Assembly: GCA_025963955.1 (NCBI GenBank)
Contig: JAOPZU010000099.1
Coordinates: 1 to 8,725 of the forward strand
DNA: 8,725 nt
Source: Solirubrobacterales bacterium
GTDB lineage: Bacteria > Actinomycetota > Thermoleophilia > Solirubrobacterales > Solirubrobacteraceae
Reading direction: 5' to 3'
Numbering within the stretch: position 1 is the first letter of the stretch; every line of letters begins with the position of its first letter. The translations under genes were made by a program, and so were the position numbers. Below are positions 1-6,208 of this stretch, piece after piece. The notes beneath the pieces were generated by a model that was not told the origin of the DNA, ran no database searches, and saw only the letters and a program-made list of their open reading frames with translations.

Positions 1-1455
1 CAGTGCGGGCGCGGCGCCCGGGGCGGGCTCCGGGGCCGGGCCGCCCCGCAGCAGCAGGCCGCAGGCGACCATGCCCAGGGCGAAGATGGCGCCCGCCCAC
101 CAGAACACGGTGGTGTAGGACTCGATCGAGGCCTGCGCAAGGACGGCCGGGCTGGGCGCCCGACCGGCGAGGAACGAGTCGCTGGCGCTCGCGGCCAGCG
201 TGCTGAGCAGCGCCGTGCCGACGGACCCGCCGACCTGCTGCATCGTGTTGACGGTCGCGGAGGCGACGCCGGCGTCCTTGGCCTCCACGCCCGCGGTCGC
301 GTTGTTGATGCAGGTCGCGAAGATGAGCCCGAGGCCCGGACCCATGATGAGCAGGGCGGGCAGGACGCCGGTCGCGTACGCCGAGCCGACGTCGAGCTGC
401 GCGAGGTAGACCATCCCGACGACGCCGAGCGCCATGCCGGTCACGACCATCGGGCGGGCGCCGAGACGCGGGACGAGCTTGGTCGTCGCCACCGTCGCGG
501 TGATCATGATGAGCGTCGTCATCGGCAGGAAGGCCAGGCCCGTCCTGATCGGGGAGAACCCGAGGTTCTGCTGCAGGTAGTAGGTCAGGAACAGGAAGAC
601 GCCGAAGATGCCGGCGCCGGCCAGGGCGAGCGCGAGGTAGGAGCCGCCTCGGGTGCGGTCCAGGACGACGTGCAGCGGCAGCAGCGGGTGGGCGACGCGG
701 TGCTGCAGCGCGACGAAGGCCACGAGCAGGACGGCCGCGGCGCCGAGCGCGACGAGGGTCAGCGGTGACGTCCAGCCGTTCGTCTCCGCGTGGGAGAAGC
801 CGTAGACCAGGCCGAAGAGGCCGGTCGACGCGGTGATGGTGCCGGGGATGTCCAGGCGGGGGCGCTCGGCCGGGACCTGGTTGTGGAGCAGCGTCCAGGC
901 GCCGCCGGCGGCGACCGCGGCGAAGACGAGGTTCACGTACAGGCACCAGCGCCAGGAGAGGTACTCGGTGAGCACGCCGCCAAGCAGCAGGCCGACCGCG
1001 GCGCCTGAGCCGGCGATGGCGCCGAAGACGCCGAACGCCGTGTTGCGCTCCTTCGGGTCGACGAAGGTCGTGGTCAGCAGCGAGAGCGCGGCCGGGGCGA
1101 GCAGCGCGCCGAAGACGCCCTGTAGCGCGCGGGCGCCGACGAGAACGCCGAACGAGCCGGCGGCGCCGCCGATCGCGGAGGCGAGAGCGAAGCCGATGAG
1201 CCCGACGATGAAGACGGTCTTGCGGCCGACGAGGTCGCCGATGCGCCCGCCGAGGAGGAGCAGGCTGCCGAAGGCGAGGGCGTAGGCGGTCACGATCCAC
1301 TGCCGGCTCTCGTCGGAGAAGCCGAGCGAGGCCTGGGCGGAGGGCAGCGCGATGTTCACGATCGTCGCGTCGAGGACGACCATGAGCTGCGCCAGGCCGA
1401 GGATCGCGAGGATCGCCCAGCGGCGGGCGTGGTGCGGGTTGTCGTGCGGAGTCAC
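1..1455 (-). CDS. DHA2-family MFS multidrug efflux transporter (3' end cut by window edge)
   Basis: Seen: an open frame of 485 codons runs from GTG 1455 to the left edge without a stop, so the C-terminus lies outside the window. The product is very hydrophobic. The N-terminus carries LMVVLDATIVNIALP in the first membrane helix, the DHA2/EmrB-QacA signature. The loop GGRIGDLVGRKTVF is MFS motif A between helices 2 and 3, and ARALQGVFGALLAPAALS follows in the helix 4 region. A GSGAAVGLLLGGVL segment followed by LSWRW corresponds to antiporter motif C. RLDIPG marks the link typical after helix 6. Known: this family exports drugs, dyes or antibiotics in exchange for protons and usually has 14 membrane helices. 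The start is supported by AGAGG 5 nt upstream. Inferred: the divergent tetR gene 132 bp away probably represses it. The substrate cannot be predicted. Confidence 0.9.
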   Translation of the reverse strand, partial: MTPHDNPHHARRWAILAILGLAQLMVVLDATIVNIALPSAQASLGFSDESRQWIVTAYALAFGSLLLLGGRIGDLVGRKTVFIVGLIGFALASAIGGAAGSFGVLVGARALQGVFGALLAPAALSLLTTTFVDPKERNTAFGVFGAIAGSGAAVGLLLGGVLTEYLSWRWCLYVNLVFAAVAAGGAWTLLHNQVPAERPRLDIPGTITASTGLFGLVYGFSHAETNGWTSPLTLVALGAAAVLLVAFVALQHRVAHPLLPLHVVLDRTRGGSYLALALAGAGIFGVFLFLTYYLQQNLGFSPIRTGLAFLPMTTLIMITATVATTKLVPRLGARPMVVTGMALGVVGMVYLAQLDVGSAYATGVLPALLIMGPGLGLIFATCINNATAGVEAKDAGVASATVNTMQQVGGSVGTALLSTLAASASDSFLAGRAPSPAVLAQASIESYTTVFWWAGAIFALGMVACGLLLRGGPAPEPAPGAAPAL

Positions 1456-1504
1456 GGGAGCCTCTGGAGAAGGGATGTCGGGTGAAGCGGAGGCGCGTCC
1501 TCGA

Positions 1505-1568
1505 TGTGGAGAGCTATCCTCAACTTCCTGTCCGGAACGGTAGCACCAACCGGAGAGCCAGTCTCCAC
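1505..1568. promoter_or_regulatory. Possible TetR operator in the exporter/tetR intergenic region
   Basis: The 132 bp between the divergent exporter and tetR genes contain a 15-bp inverted repeat, GGAGA-N5-TCTCC (1552-1566). A wider pair, GTGGAGA (1506-1512) and TCTCCAC (1562-1568), also lies here. TetR-family repressors usually bind short palindromes between themselves and the gene they control, so these are the best operator candidates. No convincing -35/-10 pair is recognisable for either gene. The arms are short, so chance is possible. Confidence 0.3.
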
Positions 1569-1587
1569 TTACTGCGAGGATTCACCT

Positions 1588-2244
1588 GTGCCATCGGTCA
1601 CACGCCCGCTGAGGAAGGACGCCGAGCGCAACCGCCTGCGCATCCTGGACGCCGCCCGCGAGGTGTTCGCCGAGCACGGCCTGACGGCGTCGCTGGACCA
1701 GATCGCCCACCACGCGGACGTCGGCGTCGGGACGGTGTACCGGCGCTTCCCGGACAAGGACGCGCTGATCGACGCGCTCTTCGAGCAGCGGATGGCGGAC
1801 TTCGGCCGGCTCGCGGAGGCGGCGCTCGAGCACGAGGACGCCTGGGAGGGCCTGGCCCACTTCCTCGAGCAGGCGGTCGGCATGCAGGCGCAGGACCGGG
1901 GCCTGAAGGAGCTGCTGCTCAGCACGGGCCGCGGGCAGGAGCGGGTGGCCGCCGTGCGGGACCGGATCGCGCCGCTCGTCGCGCAGGTCGTGGGCCGGGC
2001 GAAGGCGGAGGGCGCGCTGCGGGCCGACGTCGTCGAGTTCGACGTCCCGATGATCAACATGATGCTCGGCACGATCGCCGACGCCGCTCGCGAGACGAAC
2101 CCGGAGCTCTGGCGGCGGTACCTCGCGCTCGTGCTCGACGGGCTGCGGGCCGAACGGCCGCAGCCGTCCGCGCTGCCCGTGCCGCCGCTGGGCGCGGACG
2201 ACACGGACCGGGTGATGGCCTGCTGGAAGCCGCCGCGGCGGTAG
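1588..2244 (+). CDS. TetR/AcrR-family transcriptional repressor
   Basis: The protein is 218 aa from GTG 1588. That start follows GAGGA (1576-1580) at a 7-nt spacing; an upstream ATG at 1504 in the same frame has no such site and would add 28 residues unlike the family. Seen: the N-terminal helix (RNRLRILDAAREVFAEHG) and the helix-turn-helix SLDQIAHHADVGVGTVYRRF followed by PDKDALIDALF (roughly residues 15-65) are the classic TetR DNA-binding domain. The rest is a helical ligand-binding and dimerisation domain without a specific motif I can name. Inferred: it represses the divergent MFS exporter and probably itself, with release by a compound that the pump exports. It converges on the flagellin gene but has no evident role in motility. 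Confidence 0.93.
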   Translation: MPSVTRPLRKDAERNRLRILDAAREVFAEHGLTASLDQIAHHADVGVGTVYRRFPDKDALIDALFEQRMADFGRLAEAALEHEDAWEGLAHFLEQAVGMQAQDRGLKELLLSTGRGQERVAAVRDRIAPLVAQVVGRAKAEGALRADVVEFDVPMINMMLGTIADAARETNPELWRRYLALVLDGLRAERPQPSALPVPPLGADDTDRVMACWKPPRR

Positions 2245-2249
2245 CGGCG

Positions 2250-2269
2250 GCCCCGGGGCAGGCCGGGGC
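2250..2269. terminator. Hairpin between convergent tetR and flagellin genes
   Basis: A perfect 7-bp G+C stem, GCCCCGG / CCGGGGC, with the 6-nt loop GGCAGG fills the short gap between the stop codons of tetR and flagellin. Its position makes it a likely bidirectional terminator or 3'-end stabiliser. No T-run follows on either strand, so it is not a classical Rho-independent terminator; U-tract-less hairpins are often proposed in high-GC actinobacteria. Confidence 0.5.
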
Positions 2270-3078
2270 TAGCCCTTCAGCAGGCTGAGGACCGAGTTCG
2301 GCGCCTGGTTGGCCTGCGCCAGCATCGCCGTGCCGGCCTGGGTGAGGATCTGCTCCTTGGTGAGCTGGGTCATCTCCTCGGCCATGTCGACGTCGCGGAT
2401 GCGCGACTCGGCGGCGACGAGGTTCTCCTGCGCGGCGGCCGACACCGCGAGCGTGTGCTCCAAGCGGTTCTGCACGGCGCCGAAGCTCGAGCGGGCGGCG
2501 CTGACCGCGTCGATCGCCGTGTCGATCTCGGTGAGGTCGGTCGTGCCGCCGACGGCCAGGGAGAAGGGAGCGGAGCCGACGGCCGCGCCGAGGCTGATCG
2601 TGGCGATGCTGATCTCCTCGCCGTCGTTCGCGCCGACCTGGAAGGTGATGGTGGAGGCGCCGCTGAGGACGGACACGCCGTTGAACTGCGCCGACGCGCC
2701 GATGCGCTCGATCTCGGACGCGAGCTGGTTGACCTCGGTCTGGATGGCGGCCTGGTTGGCGGCGCTCATCGAGCCGCTCTTGAACTGGACCGCGAGCTCC
2801 CGGACGCGCTGGAGCATCGAGTGCACCTCGTCGAGGCTGCCCTCCGCGGTCTGCACGAGGCTGACGCCGTCCTGGATGTTGCGCTGCGCCTGACCGAGCC
2901 CGCGGATCTGGCCGCGCATCTTCTCGCTGATGCCGAGGCCGGCCGCGTCATCGGAGGCGTGGTTGATGCGGTAGCCGGAGGAGAGCTTCTCCATGGCCTT
3001 GCTGACGCGGCCGCTCGTCTGCATGAGCTGCCGGTGGGCGTTGAGGGCTTCCGTGTTGTTGTTGATGCGTAGTGACAT
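2269..3078 (-). CDS. fliC: Flagellin, short filament subunit
   Basis: The protein is 269 aa. ATG 3078 is preferred over in-frame GTG 3084 because the Shine-Dalgarno AAGGAG (3088-3093) is 9 nt from the ATG but only 3 nt from the GTG. Seen: the conserved N-terminal D0/D1 begins MSLRINNNTEALNAHRQL, continues with LSSGYRINHASDDAAGLGISEKMR, and includes LQRVRELAVQ (residues 89-98), the segment that in other flagellins forms the TLR5-contact and filament-packing surface. The C-terminal D1/D0 ends QANQAPNSVLSLLKG. Only a small region of about 50-60 residues separates the two halves, so outer D2/D3 domains are essentially absent. Bacillus Hag is about 304 aa and Salmonella FliC about 495. Neighbours: it lies 74 nt downstream of csrA and fliW, which in Bacillus control its translation. 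No sigma-28-like promoter of the type found elsewhere in the window precedes it. Confidence 0.97.
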   Translation of the reverse strand: MSLRINNNTEALNAHRQLMQTSGRVSKAMEKLSSGYRINHASDDAAGLGISEKMRGQIRGLGQAQRNIQDGVSLVQTAEGSLDEVHSMLQRVRELAVQFKSGSMSAANQAAIQTEVNQLASEIERIGASAQFNGVSVLSGASTITFQVGANDGEEISIATISLGAAVGSAPFSLAVGGTTDLTEIDTAIDAVSAARSSFGAVQNRLEHTLAVSAAAQENLVAAESRIRDVDMAEEMTQLTKEQILTQAGTAMLAQANQAPNSVLSLLKG

Positions 3079-3083
3079 GGTCA

Positions 3084-3093
3084 CTCGCTCCTT
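3084..3093 (-). promoter_or_regulatory. Flagellin Shine-Dalgarno and candidate CsrA site (proximal)
   Basis: On the coding strand this reads AAGGAGCGAG, preceded by ACACGG. It contains the flagellin ribosome-binding site and two GGA triplets, the core of CsrA targets. The preceding ACACGGA is close to the known CsrA consensus ACARGGA. In Bacillus subtilis CsrA represses hag by binding a site overlapping its Shine-Dalgarno, and this site has the same layout. CsrA binding is an inference; the Shine-Dalgarno role is well supported. Confidence 0.5.
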
Positions 3094-3117
3094 CCGTGTG
3101 ACTCGGCGTGGGAGGGA

Positions 3118-3126
3118 CGGATCGGG
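3118..3126 (-). repeat. CCCGATCCG leader motif, copy upstream of flagellin
   Basis: The 9-mer CCCGATCCG lies on the coding strand 39 nt before the flagellin ATG. Identical copies occur at 3433-3441, 16 nt before csrA, and at 3919-3927, 17 nt before fliW. All three are in the same orientation and in non-coding leaders. Function is unknown; it could be an RNA or DNA recognition element or a remnant of duplication. Confidence 0.4.
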
Positions 3127-3152
3127 TCCCGGCGGGCGTCGGTGCCCTGGTG

Positions 3153-3416
3153 CTACGGATGCTGCTCGCTCCTTGGCGGGGAGTCCTGCGTGGTGCTGCC
3201 GGCGGGGAGCTCGTCGGGGAGCTGCGCCGGGTCGACGGTGGCGGCCGCCGTGTTCTCGGCCTTGACCGCCGAGTAGATCTCCTCGCGGTAGACCGCGACG
3301 GACTTCGGGGCGGCGATCCCGATGCGGACACTCGATCCGCTCACCTCGATGATCTCGACGACGACGTCGTCACCGATCATGAGCTTCTCTCCGGGACGAC
3401 GCGTGATGATGAGCAT
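3153..3416 (-). CDS. csrA: Carbon storage/translational regulator CsrA
   Basis: The protein is 87 aa from ATG 3416. Seen: it begins [22 protein letters not shown] and continues to [20 protein letters not shown]. The RNA-binding residues near both ends of the fold are present: the basic pair R6-R7 in beta-1 and R44 in the VAVYREEIY segment. Known: CsrA is a small dimer that binds GGA-containing mRNA leaders and blocks ribosome access; FliW antagonises it. It is longer than the typical 61-75 aa because of a Pro/Gln/Ser/Asp-rich tail of about 30 residues after the core. Neighbours: 26 nt after fliW and 74 nt before flagellin, the Bacillus order. The start has no clear Shine-Dalgarno (only GAGCG next to the ATG), so translation may be coupled to fliW. 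A much longer frame through this ORF from 3962 is not credible because it overlaps fliW. Confidence 0.95.
   Translation of the reverse strand: MLIITRRPGEKLMIGDDVVVEIIEVSGSSVRIGIAAPKSVAVYREEIYSAVKAENTAAATVDPAQLPDELPAGSTTQDSPPRSEQHP
3165..3174 (-). repeat. Duplicate of the flagellin SD decamer inside the csrA 3' end (candidate distal CsrA site)
   Basis: The decamer AAGGAGCGAG found at the flagellin ribosome-binding site recurs exactly 81 nt upstream, in the last codons of csrA (Arg-Ser-Glu). It is preceded by CC, giving CCAAGGAG with a central GGA. Two GGA sites, one distal and one over the Shine-Dalgarno, are the arrangement of the Bacillus hag leader. It could also be a chance repeat constrained by coding. 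Confidence 0.35.
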
Positions 3417-3432
3417 CGCTCGAGCGTACCGG

Positions 3433-3441
3433 CGGATCGGG
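3433..3441 (-). repeat. CCCGATCCG leader motif, copy upstream of csrA
   Basis: Second identical copy of the 9-mer, in the 26-nt gap between fliW and csrA and occupying the place just upstream of where a ribosome-binding site would be expected. See the copies before flagellin and fliW. Confidence 0.4.
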
Positions 3442-3442
3442 C

Positions 3443-3901
3443 TCAGGCGGCCTGGACGCCGGCGTTGTGGGCGCCCGCCAGGTCGGCGAACAGCGGCGCG
3501 CGGACGGGGGCGTCCGGGGCCTGGTTGATGACCTGATGACCGCGGCTGCCGGCGATCAGGATCGGGGCGGCGAGGTTCGCGCAGAAGTCCTCGAGGCACT
3601 CGGCCGCACGGACGGTGACGTAGACCGAGGTGGCGGTGGCGTCGTCGATGCCGATGCGCTCGGCCTCCTCGTCGGAGAGCTCGACCTCGTAGCTGCCGAA
3701 GAAGCGCCACGGGTTGGTGACGGGAACGGCGAGCTGGGGGTCGTCGAGCGAGTGCAGCCACACGAAGGCGGCGTCGTCGTCGCGGGCCAGCAGGGCGTAC
3801 TGCGAGCCGCCGATGCCGATGAGGCCCGTCGGGAAGTCCAGGACGGCCTCCTCGGGGATCTCCAGGCGCCCGAAGCGGGTGCTGTTCAGGGTCACGGACA
3901 T
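3443..3901 (-). CDS. fliW: Flagellar assembly factor FliW
   Basis: The protein is 152 aa, close to the roughly 143 aa of the Bacillus protein. Seen: the N-terminus [29 protein letters not shown] is the conserved FliW opening (a strand, a Pro-Glu loop, then the F-P-x-G-L-x-G motif). [21 protein letters not shown] and the late segment [20 protein letters not shown] match the rest of the fold. Known: FliW binds free cytoplasmic flagellin. When flagellin is exported FliW is released and binds CsrA, which relieves repression of flagellin translation. Neighbours: it heads a likely fliW-csrA-flagellin unit behind its own promoter-like site (3942-3970). A GGAGG-containing Shine-Dalgarno (3914-3919) lies 12 nt before ATG 3901, longer than ideal, but no nearer start exists. 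Confidence 0.95.
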   Translation of the reverse strand: MSVTLNSTRFGRLEIPEEAVLDFPTGLIGIGGSQYALLARDDDAAFVWLHSLDDPQLAVPVTNPWRFFGSYEVELSDEEAERIGIDDATATSVYVTVRAAECLEDFCANLAAPILIAGSRGHQVINQAPDAPVRAPLFADLAGAHNAGVQAA

Positions 3902-3918
3902 GGGATGGTGCGGTCCTC

Positions 3919-3927
3919 CGGATCGGG
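3919..3927 (-). repeat. CCCGATCCG leader motif, copy upstream of fliW
   Basis: Third identical copy, in the predicted fliW leader and immediately followed by the GAGG of the fliW Shine-Dalgarno. See the copies before csrA and flagellin. Confidence 0.4.
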
Positions 3928-3941
3928 GTGGTCGCCCTGGG

Positions 3942-3970
3942 TAGTCGGACGACCGGATGCAAAGCTGAGC
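3942..3970 (-). promoter_or_regulatory. Candidate sigma-28 (FliA/SigD/WhiG-type) promoter of fliW-csrA-flagellin
   Basis: The minus strand reads GCTCAG (3970-3965), 15 nt, then TCCGACTA (3949-3942) followed by CCC. This parallels the sites before flgF and flgG (GCTCAA-N15-GCCGANNA-CCC) and the known TAAA-N15-GCCGATAA consensus. Predicted transcription would begin near 3935, giving a leader of about 34 nt that includes the fliW Shine-Dalgarno. It is the weakest of the four copies (G to T in the -10, A to G in the -35). The -10 overlaps an imperfect palindrome (3940-3954) that could bind a regulator. Confidence 0.5.
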
Positions 3971-3990
3971 GGCGGCACGACGTACCGGCC

Positions 3991-4890
3991 TCAGCGCAGG
4001 AAGTCGAGCAGCGAGGGCTGCATGACGTTCGCCGAGGTCTTCAGGGCGGCCGTGTAGGCGGCGGACTGGGCGTTGAGGGCGACGATCGACTCGGCCAGGT
4101 CGGCGCCCTCGGCGCCGTCCAGCACGTCGTTCGCGACGCCGAGCGCAGCGGTCAGCCGTGAGTCGGCGGCGTCCAGGCGGTTCTGGGTCGCGCCGACCGT
4201 GGCCTGCACACCCGTGAGCGTGTCGAGGTTCGCGTCGAGGCCGGCGAGGTCGGTCGTCCCGAGGGACGCCACGTCGTTCGCGGCCAGATGGGCCTGGATC
4301 GTGCGCAGCGTGGAGAGCAGCTTGCCGTCGGCGCCGCCCGAGCCCAGGACGGTGTCCGCCGTGGTGTTGACGGCGACGGAGACGCCCGGGCCGATCGAGC
4401 GGGCGATAACGCCGGTGTCGCCGGCGTAGGTGTCGACCGCGCCGGGGGCGTAGGGCGGCGTCGTGGTGGCCGTACCGGCGAGGACGTAGGTGTCGCCCAC
4501 CTTCGCGTTGGCCGAGTCCTTCACGGTCTGGATCAGTTGCGCGAGCTCCTGGCCGATGGACGCGCGCCCCGAGTTCGTGGTGGAGCTGTTCGCCGCCTTC
4601 AGCGTCAGCTCCTTGACGCGGTGCATGACGTCGGCGATGTCCGAGAGGGCGGAGTCGGTCGCGGAGACCCAGGAGGTGGCGCCGGCGACGGAGTCCCGGT
4701 CCTTGTCCAGGCCGGCGAGCTCGGCGCGGGCCCGGACCGCGGTGTTCGCGCCGAGCGCGTCGTCCGAGGCCTGGTTGATGCGCTTGCCGCTGCTCACCTC
4801 CTGCTGGGTGCGCGCCATACGGGTCTGCGCGGTGCGCAGGTCCTCCATGACGCGGGAGGTCATCATCTGGCCGGTGATGCGGACGCTCAT
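3991..4890 (-). CDS. flgL: Flagellar hook-filament junction protein FlgL (HAP3)
   Basis: The protein is 299 aa, close to the usual FlgL length. Seen: the N-terminal flagellin-like helix region ([18 protein letters not shown], then [18 protein letters not shown] at about residues 31-48) resembles flagellin D0/D1. The central part contains [16 protein letters not shown], typical of FlgL (the y-l-F-x-G-t region). The C-terminal helix ends [24 protein letters not shown]. Known: FlgL and FlgK form the adapter between hook and filament and are exported with the FlgN chaperone. Neighbours: its ATG lies 3 nt after the flgK stop (TAG-GTC-ATG), with only a G-rich stretch as ribosome site, so it is probably translated by coupling from flgK. 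An 89-bp gap with a promoter-like site separates it from fliW. Confidence 0.95.
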   Translation of the reverse strand: MSVRITGQMMTSRVMEDLRTAQTRMARTQQEVSSGKRINQASDDALGANTAVRARAELAGLDKDRDSVAGATSWVSATDSALSDIADVMHRVKELTLKAANSSTTNSGRASIGQELAQLIQTVKDSANAKVGDTYVLAGTATTTPPYAPGAVDTYAGDTGVIARSIGPGVSVAVNTTADTVLGSGGADGKLLSTLRTIQAHLAANDVASLGTTDLAGLDANLDTLTGVQATVGATQNRLDAADSRLTAALGVANDVLDGAEGADLAESIVALNAQSAAYTAALKTSANVMQPSLLDFLR

Positions 4891-4893
4891 GAC

Positions 4894-6204
4894 CTAGAGC
4901 CCCACGCGGCCGGTGCGGTTGATGAGCACGTCGAGCATCTCGTCCATCGTGGAGAGCGCACGCGACGCGGCCTGGTAGCCGCGCTGGTAGCGGAGCATGT
5001 CCGTGAGCTCCTCGTCGAGGGAGACGCCGCTGACGCTCTGGCGGCGGGCGTCGGCGGCGGACGCGAGCGTCGCGCTCGTGTCGGCGCGGCGTTGCGCGTC
5101 GGCCGCGCCGGCGCCCATGTCCTGCACGAGGGTGGCGTACGCGCCGGCGGTCGCGCCGCTGCGCTGGGCCGAGAGCTGCAGGGCCAGGTCGTTGGCCCCG
5201 GCGGCCGTGCCGGAGCCGGCCTTCACCGTCGCGGTGGTGGCGACGACGCTCAGGGTGGCCGCGGTCGTCCCGGAGAAGAAGGCGGCGGGCTGCAGCGCGT
5301 TCGTCGAACCGGCGAGCGAGGAGGCCATCGCGTCCAGGCTCGTGCGGTAGGCGCCGATGGGGCCCGTCGCGCTGCCGAGGCTGATGAGGGCGCCGAGCTT
5401 GCCGCCGGTCGCGCTCGTGATGGTCTGCGGCCAGGTGACCGTCGTGCCGCTGACCAGGGGCGCCGCGGCGTCGCCGAACTGGACGCTGATCGAGCCGCCG
5501 CCGAGGTCGGTCGTCGACAGCTGACCGAGGGAGGAGAGCTGGTCGAGCAGGACGTCACGGCGGTCGAGGAGGTCGTTGGGCGCCTGGCCGCGGGCGACGG
5601 CATCGCTGATGGCGCCGTTGAGCTTCCCGATCTCGGTGGCGGCGGCCTGGACCGGGCCCTGGGCGCCGACCTGCTTGGCGAACTCGGTGCTCGCGACGGA
5701 CTGGATCTGCGCGAGACCCTGGTCGAGCTGGCCGATCGCGGTGGCCAGCGCCTTCGCCTGCCCGACGAGGGCGGCCTTGGCGGCGGTGGACTCCGGGTGG
5801 TCGGCCAGGTCCTGCCAGGCGCTGTAGTACTTCGTGGTGAGCGCGCCGATGCCGCTGTCGGACGGCTCGCCGGCCAGGTCCTGCGCCTGGTCGAGCGCCT
5901 GCGCCTCGGTGGACGCCTGCCCGCTGAGCATCTGCTGCGCGCGGAACTGGAGATCGCCGAAGACCTCGCGGGCGCGGCTGAAGGAGAGGACGTCGACGCC
6001 CTGGCCGAGCTGCGCGCCGCTGCCCTGCTGCGTGGCGCCGGCGGCGATCGTGTACGGCTGCGCCGCGCCGAGCTCGACGGTCTGGCGGGTGTAGCCGACC
6101 GTGTTGACGTTCGCGATGTTGTGCGCGGTCGTGTCGAGCGCCGCCTGCTGCGCCATGAGGGCGCGGACGGAGGTCTGCAGGCCGCTGAAGCTGGAGATCG
6201 GCAT
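4894..6204 (-). CDS. flgK: Flagellar hook-associated protein FlgK (HAP1)
   Basis: The protein is 436 aa, compact compared with about 547 in enterobacteria, mainly because of a reduced central domain. Seen: the N-terminal rod/hook signature ALDTTAHNIANVNTVGYTRQ (about residues 22-41) is diagnostic for axial proteins, and ASTEFAKQVGAQ through NDLLDRRDVLLDQLSSL is the FlgK-specific middle. The C-terminal helix SVSGVSLDEELTDMLRYQRGYQAASRALSTMDEMLDVLINR (residues 390 on) is the classic FlgK end. Known: FlgK is the first junction protein on the hook tip. Neighbours: the ATG is 4 nt after the flgN stop, and GAGG about 10 nt upstream lies within the flgN end. Cognate chaperone upstream and partner flgL downstream make this a coherent export set. 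The middle (about residues 230-360) is rich in Ala, Gly, Ser and Thr. Confidence 0.96.
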   Translation of the reverse strand: MPISSFSGLQTSVRALMAQQAALDTTAHNIANVNTVGYTRQTVELGAAQPYTIAAGATQQGSGAQLGQGVDVLSFSRAREVFGDLQFRAQQMLSGQASTEAQALDQAQDLAGEPSDSGIGALTTKYYSAWQDLADHPESTAAKAALVGQAKALATAIGQLDQGLAQIQSVASTEFAKQVGAQGPVQAAATEIGKLNGAISDAVARGQAPNDLLDRRDVLLDQLSSLGQLSTTDLGGGSISVQFGDAAAPLVSGTTVTWPQTITSATGGKLGALISLGSATGPIGAYRTSLDAMASSLAGSTNALQPAAFFSGTTAATLSVVATTATVKAGSGTAAGANDLALQLSAQRSGATAGAYATLVQDMGAGAADAQRRADTSATLASAADARRQSVSGVSLDEELTDMLRYQRGYQAASRALSTMDEMLDVLINRTGRVGL

Positions 6205-6208
6205 CGCC

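Noticed and set aside
3100..3107. GCCGAGTC on the minus strand as a flagellin -10 element
   Set aside because: The sequence 15 nt upstream (GACCCG) does not match the GCTCAA element, and transcription would start inside the flagellin Shine-Dalgarno.
3417..3962. Long N-terminal extension of csrA to 3962
   Set aside because: It would overlap all of fliW in another frame and is Arg/Pro-rich; the csrA core begins exactly at ATG 3416.
3973..3987. Six-bp stem with one G-U pair after flgL as a terminator
   Set aside because: Too small and without a T-run to call; it could end flgL transcripts but there is no further support.
4390..4397. GCCGATCG on the plus strand inside flgL as a sigma-28 -10
   Set aside because: The matching upstream hexamer is GACGGC, not GCTCAA-like, and no plus-strand gene follows.
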